64,000 nt of DNA from Micromonospora halophytica. Its GTDB lineage: Bacteria > Actinomycetota > Actinomycetes > Mycobacteriales > Micromonosporaceae. This document shows, in pieces, positions 23,728-32,583 of the stretch; position 1 is the stretch's first letter, and every line of letters starts with the position of its first letter. The notes under the pieces were generated by a model. The model saw only the letters and a list, made by a program, of their open reading frames with translations, was not told the DNA's origin and ran no database searches. The DNA is taken from NCBI RefSeq assembly GCF_900090245.1, contig NZ_FMDN01000019.1, positions 57,270 to 121,269 of the forward strand, in the 5' to 3' direction. The position numbers were made by a program, and so were the translations under genes.

Positions 23728-24324
23728 TCACTCCTGATAGAGGGCACGTTTCGCGATGTACTGCACCACACCGTCGGGCACCAGGTACCAGACCGGCTCG
23801 CCCCGGGCGACCCGGGCACGGCAGTCGGTGGAGGAGATCGCCATCGCCGGCACCTGCACCAGGCTCACCGTGTCGGCCGGCAGGTGCTTGTCGGTCAGCT
23901 CGAACCCGGGTCGGGTGACCCCGATGAAGTGGGCCAGTTCGAGGACCTCGTCCAGGTCCTTCCAGGAGAGGATCCGCTCCAGCGCGTCCGCGCCGGTGAT
24001 GAAGAACAGCTGCACCTTCGGGCCGTACAGCGCGTGCAGGTCGCGCAGGGTGTCGACCGTGTAGGTGGGGCCACCCCGGTCGATGTCGACCCGACTGACC
24101 TGGAAGCGCGGGTTGGAGGCGGTGGCGATCACCGTCATCAGGTAACGGTCCTCGGCGGGGCTGACCGGCTCGTCCGCCTTCTGCCACGGCCGACCGGTGG
24201 GGACGAAGACCACCTCGTCCAGGCCGAACCGGTCGGCCACCTCGCTGGCGGCCACGAGGTGCCCGTGGTGGATCGGGTCGAAGGTGCCGCCCATGATCCC
24301 GATCCGCCGGATGTCTTCCTCCAC
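23728..24324 (-). CDS. nadD: Nicotinate-nucleotide adenylyltransferase
   Basis: 198 residues from GTG 24324 (MEEDIRRIGIMGGTFDPIHH). The nucleotidyl-transferase signature GGTFDPIHHGHL is at residues 12-23, with VFVPTGRPWQK, FFITGADALERILSW, and the C-terminal AISSTDCRARV corresponding to ISSTxxR. It adenylates nicotinate mononucleotide in NAD synthesis. Longer upstream starts in the same frame lack family resemblance. It is followed by rsfS, the standard arrangement. Confidence 0.95.
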   Translation of the reverse strand: MEEDIRRIGIMGGTFDPIHHGHLVAASEVADRFGLDEVVFVPTGRPWQKADEPVSPAEDRYLMTVIATASNPRFQVSRVDIDRGGPTYTVDTLRDLHALYGPKVQLFFITGADALERILSWKDLDEVLELAHFIGVTRPGFELTDKHLPADTVSLVQVPAMAISSTDCRARVARGEPVWYLVPDGVVQYIAKRALYQE

Positions 24325-24442
24325 CCGATGATCGTAGGCCGGGTCCGGCCGACGACCGGGTGGGGTCACCCGACCGTCCCGCCGATCGGCCGCTCGGCCA
24401 CGCGCTGCTGGTCGGGGTTTCGTCCGCCGCCACACGCTCTTA

Positions 24443-24458
24443 TACTCGTCGACAAGTA
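24443..24458. promoter_or_regulatory. Near-palindromic candidate operator upstream of the PadR gene
   Basis: TACTCGTCGACAAGTA is a 16-bp palindrome with two mismatches, centred on GTCGAC, about 30 bp before the PadR start. It overlaps the AT-rich TTATACT that could be a -10. PadR proteins often bind such sites in their own promoters; the pairing here is inferred. Confidence 0.45.
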
Positions 24459-24489
24459 ATCGGGTACGAGCATCGGCAGGTGTGGGGTC

Positions 24490-25128
24490 GTGGTCCAGCA
24501 GCGGAAGGTCGGGAACCTGCTCGCCCTGGCCGTGCTCTCCGTCCTCGTGCAACGGCCGATGCATCCGTACGAGATCGCCACCACGTTGCGGGCCTGGGGC
24601 AAGGACCAGGACATGGAGATCAAGTGGGGGTCCTTCTACACCGTCGTGCGCAACATGGACCGGCACGGGCTGATCGCGGCCGTCGAGAGCGTCCGCGAAG
24701 GCCGCCGCCCGGAACGCACCGTGTACCGCATCACCGACTCCGGCCGGGCGGAACTGGTCGACTGGGCCCGGGAACTGGTCTCCACCCCGGGCCCGGAGCA
24801 GTCCCGGTTCCGCGCCGGCCTGTCGGTGCTCGCCGCCCTGCACCCCGACGAGGCGGTGATCCTGCTGCGACAGCGGCTGGCCCTGCTGGAGGACGGCATC
24901 CGAGCCGGCCGTGCGGCGCTCGCCGAGCACCTGCGCACCGTGCCACGGCTGTTCCTGGCCGAGTCGGACTACGACCTGACCGTCAAGGAGGCGGAAGCCG
25001 CCTGGATCCGTGCCCTGCTGGCCGAGCTCACCTCGGGCAGCTACCCAGGCCTGGACGAGTGGCGGGCCTTCCATGAGACCGGCGGCCGGTCGACGGACCC
25101 TCAGGAAGGGAGCGACACCACACGGTGA
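24490..25128 (+). CDS. PadR family transcriptional regulator
   Basis: 212 residues. The winged helix is NLLALAVLSVLVQRPMHPYE, then MEIKWGSFYTVVRNMDRHGL, then the wing VREGRRPERTVYRITDSGR. A C-terminal helical dimerisation region follows, typical of PadR-s2/Vir proteins (LALLEDGIRAGRAALAEHLR). It lies 157 bp upstream of an FAD monooxygenase on the same strand, so it most likely controls it in response to an aromatic or drug-like ligand. The start is GTG 24490. Confidence 0.9.
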   Translation: MVQQRKVGNLLALAVLSVLVQRPMHPYEIATTLRAWGKDQDMEIKWGSFYTVVRNMDRHGLIAAVESVREGRRPERTVYRITDSGRAELVDWARELVSTPGPEQSRFRAGLSVLAALHPDEAVILLRQRLALLEDGIRAGRAALAEHLRTVPRLFLAESDYDLTVKEAEAAWIRALLAELTSGSYPGLDEWRAFHETGGRSTDPQEGSDTTR

Positions 25129-25285
25129 TGGGCGGCCCCGGCACGGTGCGCCAACACCAGGCCGGGGCCCTTACCTCGAACCGCACCTGGAGAGGTGCCG
25201 GCCCGAAGCGGCAACCACGAGGATAGCCGGGCTCTCTCCAGGTCGGTTCGCCACGCGCGACAACCGACGAGCCCCTGGAGGGACC

Positions 25286-26488
25286 ATGAGAGTCAAGACC
25301 GCGATCGTGATCGGCGGCGGCATCGCCGGCCCGGTCGCCGCGCTGGCGCTGCGCCGCGCCGGCATCACCGCCACCGTCCACGAGGCGTACCCGAGCACCA
25401 CCGACGGTATCGGCGGCACCCTCGCGCTCGCCCCCAACGGCCTCGCGGCCCTTGGCGCGGTCGACGCGGACCGGGCCGTGGCCATGATCGCCACCCCGAT
25501 CCACCGGACGGCGATGGCGATCGGCCGCCGACGCATCGACCTGCCGGGCCTGGCGGGCGTGCCGCCGCTGCACGTGGTGCACCGCAACGAACTGCACCGG
25601 GTGCTGCACGAACGCGCCGCCGCCGAGGGCATCGTCGTCGAGCACGGCCGACGCCTGGTCGACGTACGGGAGACGGACACCGGCGTCACGGCCCGGTTCG
25701 CCGACGGTGGCACGGCCACGGCCGACGTCCTCATCGGGGCCGACGGCGTGCGGTCGACCGTCCGCGCCCTGATCGACCCGGACGACCCCGGCCCCCGGTT
25801 CACCGGGCTGCTCGGCTTCGAGGCGGTGGCCCGGCACGAGGTCGACGTCGAGCCCGGCACCATGACCTTCACCTTCGGCCGGCGTGGCTACTACCTCTAC
25901 TGGCCCGAGCCGGGCGGCGGCACCCGGTGGGGGGTCAACCTCCCGCAGCAGCGGCCGATGAGTCTCACCGAGGCCCGCGCGGTGTCGCCGGCCGACTGGA
26001 TGCGGACCCTGCGGGCCGCCCACGCCGACGACGACCCGGGTCGCGACCTCATGTCGACCAGCGACCCCGACGAGTTGCAGGTGGTGGGCTCGTTGCACAT
26101 CATGCCGCCGGTCCGGCACTGGCATCGTGGACGCATGGTGCTGGTGGGCGACGCGGCGCACGCACCCTCGAACAGTTCCGGGCAGGGCGCCTCGCTGGCC
26201 ATCGAGAGCGCCGTGCAGCTGGCCCGCTGCCTGCGCGACCTGCCCGACGCCCGGTCGGCGTTCGTCGCCTTCGAGCGGCTGCGGCGTGACCGGGTGGAGC
26301 GGGTCGCCGCCCGCGCTGCGCGGATCAACCAGGCCAAGGCTCCGGGCCCGGTGGCCCGGGCGCTGATGCCGTTGCTCATGCCGCTGCTGGTGAAGACCGC
26401 GATGAACCCGGAGAAGACGATCGGTCCCGAGCAGCGTTATGTCATCGACTGGGACGCCCCGGTCACGTCGGGCCCGACCGGACGCTGA
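25286..26488 (+). CDS. FAD-dependent aromatic-type monooxygenase
   Basis: 400 residues from ATG 25286, with CTGGAGGG upstream. The dinucleotide-binding motif is IVIGGGIAGPVAALALRRAG (about 7-26). The DG motif is VLIGADGVRSTVR (about 147-159), and the GD motif near residue 285 is RMVLVGDAAHAPSNSSGQGA. These three define class A flavoprotein hydroxylases. Substrates are usually aromatics, polyketides or antibiotics such as tetracyclines; the actual one is unknown. Pairing with PadR suggests inducible detoxification or tailoring. Confidence 0.88.
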   Translation: MRVKTAIVIGGGIAGPVAALALRRAGITATVHEAYPSTTDGIGGTLALAPNGLAALGAVDADRAVAMIATPIHRTAMAIGRRRIDLPGLAGVPPLHVVHRNELHRVLHERAAAEGIVVEHGRRLVDVRETDTGVTARFADGGTATADVLIGADGVRSTVRALIDPDDPGPRFTGLLGFEAVARHEVDVEPGTMTFTFGRRGYYLYWPEPGGGTRWGVNLPQQRPMSLTEARAVSPADWMRTLRAAHADDDPGRDLMSTSDPDELQVVGSLHIMPPVRHWHRGRMVLVGDAAHAPSNSSGQGASLAIESAVQLARCLRDLPDARSAFVAFERLRRDRVERVAARAARINQAKAPGPVARALMPLLMPLLVKTAMNPEKTIGPEQRYVIDWDAPVTSGPTGR

Positions 26489-26496
26489 ACCGACGT

Positions 26497-26534
26497 CCGG
26501 GGTGGTGTGCGCTCCGGAGCGCACACCACCCCGG
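26497..26534. terminator. 38-bp perfect palindrome between convergent genes
   Basis: Arms of 19 bp run from CCGGGGTGGTGTGCGCTCC to its exact complement with no spacer, centred between 26515 and 26516. It is placed between the monooxygenase (plus) and pepN (minus) stops and most likely terminates both. Confidence 0.8.
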
Positions 26535-26555
26535 GGGGGCGAGGGCCGACGGCGG

Positions 26556-29072
26556 TCAGGCCGACGCGGCGGCCACCGCCGTCCGGGCCACCAGCGCGCG
26601 TCGCAGGTCGTCGTCCAGGTCGGTGACCCAGCGGCGCAGGCCCGGGGTGAGGTCGTCGCGGGCCAGCAGCGCCGCTGCCAACTCCCGGGTGGGCTGCGCC
26701 ACGGCGAAGCGGGGGAAGGCCAGTCTGGTGATCCCGTCGGCCACCCAGGCGGTACGCAGCCGCGCGGCGGCCGGCATGTCGGCGAAGTACCTGGGGACGT
26801 ACGGTGCGGTCAGCTCGGCCTGTTCCGGCTGCCAGAAGCCCTCCGCGGTCGCCTCCACCAGCCGGTTGGAAAGCTCGGTGCTGCGGGTGACGATCTCCCA
26901 GGCAGCTCGCTTGGCGTCGACGTCCGGCAGAGCGGCGCGGCAGCAGGCGGCCCGTTCCGCGCCGACGGCGCTGCGGTCGGCGGCGGCCTCGGCGGCGATC
27001 TCCGGTTCGCCGGCCGCACCGAGCACGACCAGGCGCAGCAGCAGCGCCCAGCGCAGGTCGGCGTCGACGGCCAGCCCCTCCGGCACGCCGTCACCGGCCA
27101 GCCAGCCGGCGAGCAACCCGGTGTCGGTGCTGACGGCGATCAGGCCCCGGGCGGCGGCGAGCTGCAACGACCCTCCCGGCGGCGCCCCGGCGAGCAGCGC
27201 GGCGCAGGCCCCGGCGACGCGCAGCAGGGCGGCCTCCCGGGCGAGCGGGTCGAGGTAGCGGTCGATCAGGCCGCGGCTGAGGCCGAGCACCTCCTCCGCG
27301 ATGATCACCTCGGTCTCGGCGGGCAGCGCCGCCGCGATCAGCGAGACCAGCGCGGTGACCGGACGTTCCCCGTCCCGGGCGGCGTCGAGCGCCTCACCCC
27401 AGAGCAGCGCCCGGGCCAGCGGATCGGCCAGCCGCGGCAGCACCATCGGCACCGCGTCGGCGGAGGCCGGGTCCAGCCGGATCTTGGCGAAGGTCAGGTC
27501 GCCGTCGTTGGGCAGCAGCAGGCCGGTGGCCGGCTCGCCGACCAGCTCGGACAGCTCGGTGCGCCCCTTGTCGACGTCCGGGTCGAGATCCACCTCGATC
27601 CGGGTCACCGTGCCGTCTGCGGCGTACCGGCCGACACCGACCCGGTGCGGCCGGAGCACCGGGTACGCCTCGGGAGCGGTCTGCACCACGGCGGCGGAGA
27701 CCCAGCGGCCGTCGGCGTCCACCGAGGTCTGCATCCGCAGCGTGTTGACCTGGGGCCGGCGCAGCCAGCACTGCGCCCAGTCGGTGAGGTCCCGGCCACC
27801 GGCGGTGCTGAGGCCGTCGAGCAGGTCGGCCAGGGTGGCGTTGCCGAAGCGGTGCGCGGCGAAGTGGGCGTTGAGCCCGGCGAGGAAGCTCTCGTCGCCG
27901 AGCCAGGCGACGAGCTGGCGCAGCACACTGGCGCCCTTGGCGTACGAGATGCCGTCGAAGTTGAGCAACCCTTCGGCGGCGTCCGCGACCTCCTCCGGGG
28001 CCACCGGGTGGGTCGACGGGCGCTGGTCGGCGGTGTAGCCCCAGGCCTTGCGGCGGATGGCGAACGTCGTCCAGGCCCGGTCGAAGCGGGTCGCCTCGGC
28101 GGTGACCCGGGTACCGAGGTACTCCGCGAAGGACTCGTTGAGCCAGAGGTCGTCCCACCAGCGCATGGTGACCAGGTCACCGAACCACATGTGCGCCATC
28201 TCGTGGGCGATCGTGGTGGCGCGCAGCTCCCGTTGGGTGTCGGTGACCGCCGACCGGAAGACGTAGTCGTCGCGGAGGGTGACCAGGCCCGGGTTCTCCA
28301 TCGCTCCGGCGTTGAACTCGGGCACGAAGGCCTGGTCGTACTTGCCGAACGGATAACGTTCGGCGAAGAGCTGGTGGAACCGGTCGAGGCACTGCTTGGT
28401 GACGGTGAGGATCTCGTCGAGGTCGGCGTCCAGGTGCGTGGCCAGCGACCGGCGGCAGTAGACCCCGAGCGGGATGCCGTCGTGGGAGTCGCGGCGGACG
28501 TGCCAGGGGCCGGCGATCAGCGAGACGAAGTAGGTGGCCAGCGGCGCGGTGGGGGCGAACTCCCAGCGCCCCGGCCGGGGCGTGTCGGCGAGCTGCCCGT
28601 TGGCGGCGACCGTCCACTCCGGCGGGGCGGTGACCGACAGGGTGACCGGGGCCTTCAGGTCCGGCTGGTCGAAGGCGGCGAAGATGCGCTGCACGTCGTC
28701 CAGGAAAGACATCGCGTAGAGGTAGGTCTCGCCGTCGGCCGGGTCGACGAAGCGGTGCATCCCCTCGCCGGTGTTCGAGTACGCCATCTCGGCGGTGACG
28801 GTGAGCGAGTTCGCCTCGGCCAGCCCGGTCAGCGGCATCCGGTTGTCGACCAGCGTGGCCGGGTCGAGGTCGCGGCCGTTGAGGCGTACCCGCCGCAGGG
28901 TCACGGGCTTGACCTCGACGAAGGTCTCCGCCCCGGGGGTGGCCCGGAACCGGATGGTGACGGTCGAGTCGAACCGCTCGCCGCCGCCGGTGAGGTCGAG
29001 GTCCACTTCGTAGGACTCGACGGTGATCAGCGCGCGACGCGCGGTCGCCTCTTCACGGGTCAGGCTCGGCAT
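26556..29072 (-). CDS. pepN: Aminopeptidase N (M1 zinc metallopeptidase)
   Basis: 838 residues from ATG 29072, close to the usual actinobacterial length of about 850. The exopeptidase motif GAMENPG is near residue 257. The zinc motif HEMAHMWFGDLV (HExxH) is near 292, with the third ligand in WLNESFAEY 19 residues later. The C-terminal ERAP1-like helical domain is complete. It releases N-terminal residues from peptides in the cytoplasm. It is transcribed alone, opposite to the DUF397 gene. Confidence 0.95.
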   Translation of the reverse strand: MPSLTREEATARRALITVESYEVDLDLTGGGERFDSTVTIRFRATPGAETFVEVKPVTLRRVRLNGRDLDPATLVDNRMPLTGLAEANSLTVTAEMAYSNTGEGMHRFVDPADGETYLYAMSFLDDVQRIFAAFDQPDLKAPVTLSVTAPPEWTVAANGQLADTPRPGRWEFAPTAPLATYFVSLIAGPWHVRRDSHDGIPLGVYCRRSLATHLDADLDEILTVTKQCLDRFHQLFAERYPFGKYDQAFVPEFNAGAMENPGLVTLRDDYVFRSAVTDTQRELRATTIAHEMAHMWFGDLVTMRWWDDLWLNESFAEYLGTRVTAEATRFDRAWTTFAIRRKAWGYTADQRPSTHPVAPEEVADAAEGLLNFDGISYAKGASVLRQLVAWLGDESFLAGLNAHFAAHRFGNATLADLLDGLSTAGGRDLTDWAQCWLRRPQVNTLRMQTSVDADGRWVSAAVVQTAPEAYPVLRPHRVGVGRYAADGTVTRIEVDLDPDVDKGRTELSELVGEPATGLLLPNDGDLTFAKIRLDPASADAVPMVLPRLADPLARALLWGEALDAARDGERPVTALVSLIAAALPAETEVIIAEEVLGLSRGLIDRYLDPLAREAALLRVAGACAALLAGAPPGGSLQLAAARGLIAVSTDTGLLAGWLAGDGVPEGLAVDADLRWALLLRLVVLGAAGEPEIAAEAAADRSAVGAERAACCRAALPDVDAKRAAWEIVTRSTELSNRLVEATAEGFWQPEQAELTAPYVPRYFADMPAAARLRTAWVADGITRLAFPRFAVAQPTRELAAALLARDDLTPGLRRWVTDLDDDLRRALVARTAVAAASA

Positions 29073-29137
29073 CCGCTTATCCTGCCGGACGGAAGCCGGA
29101 CGGGCTTCCCATTACGTGTGGCGATGGAGGACCAACA

Positions 29138-29356
29138 ATGGGTCAGCACCCCAAGGGAGATTTCGACCTGTCCCGGGCGGTCTGGCAACGGGCCGAGGGC
29201 GACACCTCCGACAGTGCGGTCGAGGTGGCCTTCGTCGACGACCTGATCGGCATGCGCAACTCCGCCGAGCCGGACGGCCCGGTGCTCGTCTTCACCCAGG
29301 CCGAGTGGGACGCCTTCGTGGCCGGCGCCCAGGACGGCGAGTTCGACCTGGACTGA
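29138..29356 (+). CDS. DUF397 domain protein
   Basis: A 72-residue protein: FDLSRAVWQRAEGDTSDSAV, EVAFVDDLIGMRNSAEPDGP and VLVFTQAEWDAFVAGAQDGE with FDLD. This is the DUF397 module that in Streptomyces and relatives pairs with XRE-type regulators (the Scr1/Scr2 type). No XRE partner is adjacent, so this is an orphan copy. ATG 29138 is preceded by GATGGAGGA. It diverges from pepN. Confidence 0.88.
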   Translation: MGQHPKGDFDLSRAVWQRAEGDTSDSAVEVAFVDDLIGMRNSAEPDGPVLVFTQAEWDAFVAGAQDGEFDLD

Positions 29357-29370
29357 GCGGCCCGCCCGGC

Positions 29371-29778
29371 TCACCCGTCCCCCTCGCCCCAGCCCAGGCC
29401 GCCGGGGCCGGGGGCGTGGTGGAAGCCGGGATGGCCGGCGACGTCGGCACAGCGCTCGCCGTCGGGGCCCGACGCGTCGCAGAAGAGCCGCTCGGCCCGG
29501 TGCCAGGCGTCGGCCGGCGACAGGGCGGCCGCGGCGAGCGCCAACTCCGGGCGGAGCAGGCTCAGCGCCTCGGCGTACGCCACGGCGAGTTCGCGGGCCT
29601 GCTCCGGGCCGGCGGCCTCGAAGCCCAGATGGGCGGTGAAGTGCCGGGGCGGCCGGGACCCCCGCCGGGGCGGCGCCACCAACGGCGCGTCCGCCGGGTC
29701 GGAGCCGGTGCCGGCGGCCCGCGCCATCGTCTCCGTCACCCCCCGCTGACGCCAGTACGGCGGCCTGTTCTTCTCCAT
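29371..29778 (-). CDS. Hypothetical protein (135 aa)
   Basis: ATG 29778 was chosen because GGAGGA lies just upstream; the longer frame to 29922 lacks a ribosome site. The N-terminus is polar and proline-rich. A helical middle (GPEQARELAVAYAEALSLLR, AWHRAERLFCDASGPDG) is followed by a glycine/histidine-rich end (HPGFHHAPGPGGLGWGEGDG). No family is recognised. It converges on the DUF397 gene with a 15-bp gap. Confidence 0.6.
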   Translation of the reverse strand: MEKNRPPYWRQRGVTETMARAAGTGSDPADAPLVAPPRRGSRPPRHFTAHLGFEAAGPEQARELAVAYAEALSLLRPELALAAAALSPADAWHRAERLFCDASGPDGERCADVAGHPGFHHAPGPGGLGWGEGDG

Positions 29779-30007
29779 CCGTCCTCCCCGTGGTGACCCG
29801 GTGGCCGGCCGTCGTGGCCGGCCCGGGGACGAGAAAACCAGGTTTCCGGCGCCCTGGGAGGGGCCAGCACGGCGGCCTTTTGCGGGCCCACACCCCTCGG
29901 ACAGGGCGACCTCGTCGGGCACACGGGATTGGGTGGTGCCGGACCGGGGTAGACGACGACCGGCCGACCAGCGCGGCCACCCGCCGTCACCGTGTCAGGA
30001 GAGCCGG

Positions 30008-31255
30008 ATGTCCGCCACCCCCGCCGACCGCAGCCCGGAGAGCACGCTGGCGTTCCTCCGCGAGGGGTACCGGTACGTCAGCTCCCGCTGTGAGCGCTAC
30101 GGCAGCGACATCTTCACCGCCCGGCTGCTGCTGGAGCCGACCATCTGCCTGCGCGGCAGGCCGGCCGCCGAGCTCTTCTACGACGCCGGGCGCTTCCGCC
30201 GGGCCGGGGCGATGCCGAAGCGGGGGCAGCGGACGCTGACCGGCCAGGGCGGTGTGCAGGGACTCGACGGGGCTGCGCACACCGAACGCAAGGCCATGTT
30301 CGTGTCGCTGATGACGCCCGCCGCGGTCCGGCACCTGGGCCAGCTCTTCGCCGACGAGTGGCGGGCCCGGATCCCGGTCTGGGAGGCCGACGGCCCGGTG
30401 GTCCTCTACGACGAGGTCGCCCGGATACTGATGCGGGCGGTCTGCGCCTGGGCGGGAGTGCCGCTGGCCGAGCCCGAGGTGGCCCGCCGCACCGCCCAGA
30501 TGCACGCGATGATCGAGAGCGCGGCGGCGATCGGCCCGCGCTACTGGCGTGGCCGGCGCGGCCGGCGCCGCGCCGAGCACTGGCTCGCCGACATCGTGGA
30601 GCGGGCCCGGGTCGGCACCCTGCCCGCACCCGAGGGCAGTGCCCTGCGCGCCGTCGCCGAGCACCGCGACGGCCAGGGTCGGCTGCTCCCCCGCCGGATC
30701 GCCGCCGTCGAGCTGCTCAACGTGCTGCGCCCGACCGTGGCCGTCGACCGGTACGTGGTCTTCGCCGCGCTCGCCCTGCACGACCACCCGGCCTGGCGGG
30801 ACCGGGTCCGGGGCGACGACGACGCGACCGAGTGGTTCGTGCAGGAGGTCCGCCGCTACTACCCGTTCTTCCCGGTGGCCACGGCCCGGGTCCGGCACTC
30901 CTTCGACTGGCGGGGCCATCACTTCGCGCAGGGCCGGCGGGTGCTGCTCGACCTGTACGGCACCAACCACCACCCCGAGCTGTGGCCCGAGCCGGAGCGG
31001 TTCCGCCCGGAACGCTTCACCGGCTGGCGCGACGACCCGTACGGCTTCGTGCCGCAGGGCGGCGGCGACCACCTCGGCGGGCACCGCTGCCCCGGTGAGT
31101 GGATCACCATCGAGCTGATGAAGCGCTCGGTGACCCTGCTGACCATCGCGATGCGGTACGAGGTGCCGCCGCAGGACCTGGCGCTGGACCTGAGCCGGAT
31201 GCCCACGCTGCCGCCGAGCGGCTTCCTGATCGACGACGTACGGCGCACCGACTGA
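30008..31255 (+). CDS. CYP152-family fatty acid peroxygenase (cytochrome P450)
   Basis: 415 residues. The heme-binding segment is FVPQGGGDHLGGHRCPGEWI, with the long CYP152-type GGGDHxxGHRCxGEW instead of the standard FGxGxHxCxG. The active-site arginine-proline pair, equivalent to R242-P243 of P450BSbeta, is in LLNVLRPTVAVDRY, replacing the acid-alcohol pair of normal P450s. The ExxR-type VQEVRRYYPFFPV is present. CYP152 enzymes use hydrogen peroxide to hydroxylate or decarboxylate long-chain fatty acids. ATG 30008 follows AGGAGAGCC. No redox partner is encoded nearby, as expected. Confidence 0.92.
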   Translation: MSATPADRSPESTLAFLREGYRYVSSRCERYGSDIFTARLLLEPTICLRGRPAAELFYDAGRFRRAGAMPKRGQRTLTGQGGVQGLDGAAHTERKAMFVSLMTPAAVRHLGQLFADEWRARIPVWEADGPVVLYDEVARILMRAVCAWAGVPLAEPEVARRTAQMHAMIESAAAIGPRYWRGRRGRRRAEHWLADIVERARVGTLPAPEGSALRAVAEHRDGQGRLLPRRIAAVELLNVLRPTVAVDRYVVFAALALHDHPAWRDRVRGDDDATEWFVQEVRRYYPFFPVATARVRHSFDWRGHHFAQGRRVLLDLYGTNHHPELWPEPERFRPERFTGWRDDPYGFVPQGGGDHLGGHRCPGEWITIELMKRSVTLLTIAMRYEVPPQDLALDLSRMPTLPPSGFLIDDVRRTD

Positions 31256-31407
31256 CCGACGCCGTCCCGAAGCCGGGGTCGGCGCACCGCCCGGACCGTC
31301 GCACCAGGTCATGCCGGCGGCCCGGGGAGGGGCGTCTCATCGGTACGCGCGGTCGGGTCGGGGCCGGCACCCCGCCGCCACACACCGGGTCGACGCCCGT
31401 CCCACGG

Positions 31408-32583
31408 TCAGGCCGCCGGGTGCAGGACGCTGCGCAGGCAGGCGTCCTGCTTCTTCTCGAACAGCTCGTACCCGCGCACACCGTCCTCCAGCGACATCGG
31501 ATGGGTGGCCAGGTAGCCGGGGTCGATCTCGCCGACGGCCAGCCGGTCCAGCAGCATCGGGATGTAGCGCTGGGCGTGCATCTGCCCCATCCGCAGTACC
31601 AGGGCCTTGTTCATCGCCGCGCCGAGGGGGAACTTGTCGACCAGCCCGCCGTGGACGCCGACGATGCTGACCGTGCCGCCCTTGCGGCAGGCCATGATCG
31701 CCTGGCGTACGGAGGTGGGCCGGTCGGTGGTGAGCCGGGCGCTCTGCTTCGCCTTGTCGTACGCGTAGATCGGACCGACGTCGTGCGACTCCATGCCCAC
31801 CGCCTCGATGCAGGCGTCCGGACCCCGGCCGGCGGTCATCTCCCGCAGCGCCTCCAGCACGTCGGTCTCGGCATAGTTGATCGTCTCCACGCCCAGCCGG
31901 TCGGCGGCGGTGGCGAGCCGCTCGGGCAGGCGGTCGATGACGATGACCCGCTCCGCGCCGAGGATCTGCGCGGAGCGGGCGGCCATCTGACCGACCCCGC
32001 CCGCGCCCCAGACGGCGACCACCTCGCCGCCCTTGAGCGCGCAGAAGTCCGCGGCCATCCAGCCGGTGGGCATGGCGTCGGAGGCGAAGACCACCGCGTC
32101 GTCGGCCACCCCGTCCGGGACCTTGAACGCGCCGACGTCGCCGAACGGTACCCGGATGTACTCGGCGTGGCTGCCGGAGTAGCCGCCGGCGGCGTGTGAG
32201 TACCCGAGGATGCCGGCCGGCGAGTGGCCCCAGAGCTTCTCGGTGAGGACCGGCTGCGGGTTGGAGTTGTCGCAGAGCGAGTACTGCTCGGTACGGCAGT
32301 ACCAGCAGCCGCCGCAGGCCACCACGGAGCCGACCACCACCCGGTCGCCGACCCGCAGCCGCTGCACGCCGGGCCCGGTCTCCACGACCTCGCCGGTGAA
32401 CTCGTGGCCGAGGATGTCGCCCTCGCGCATCGCCGGCAGGTAGCCGTTGATCAGGTGCAGATCCGAGCCGCAGACGCTGCTGGCCCGGACCTTGACGATG
32501 ATGTCCCCCTCGGCGCGGATGCCCGGTTCGGGCACGTCCCGCACGGCCAGCTTGCCGACCCCTTCCCAGCAGAGCGCCCTCAC
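31408..32583 (-). CDS. Zinc-dependent alcohol dehydrogenase (formaldehyde-dehydrogenase-like MDR)
   Basis: 391 residues from GTG 32583. The catalytic zinc site is SSVCGSDLHLINGYLPA with GHEFTGEVVE. Structural zinc cysteines are in VACGGCWYCRTEQYSLCDN. The NAD-binding VAVWGAGGVGQMAARSAQIL follows. The insertion VLTEKLWGHSPAGILGYSHA and the length fit the glutathione-independent formaldehyde dehydrogenase/threonine-dehydrogenase-like branch of MDR. The true substrate is unknown. Its start overlaps the stop of the SRPBCC gene, so the two form an operon. Confidence 0.9.
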   Translation of the reverse strand: MRALCWEGVGKLAVRDVPEPGIRAEGDIIVKVRASSVCGSDLHLINGYLPAMREGDILGHEFTGEVVETGPGVQRLRVGDRVVVGSVVACGGCWYCRTEQYSLCDNSNPQPVLTEKLWGHSPAGILGYSHAAGGYSGSHAEYIRVPFGDVGAFKVPDGVADDAVVFASDAMPTGWMAADFCALKGGEVVAVWGAGGVGQMAARSAQILGAERVIVIDRLPERLATAADRLGVETINYAETDVLEALREMTAGRGPDACIEAVGMESHDVGPIYAYDKAKQSARLTTDRPTSVRQAIMACRKGGTVSIVGVHGGLVDKFPLGAAMNKALVLRMGQMHAQRYIPMLLDRLAVGEIDPGYLATHPMSLEDGVRGYELFEKKQDACLRSVLHPAA

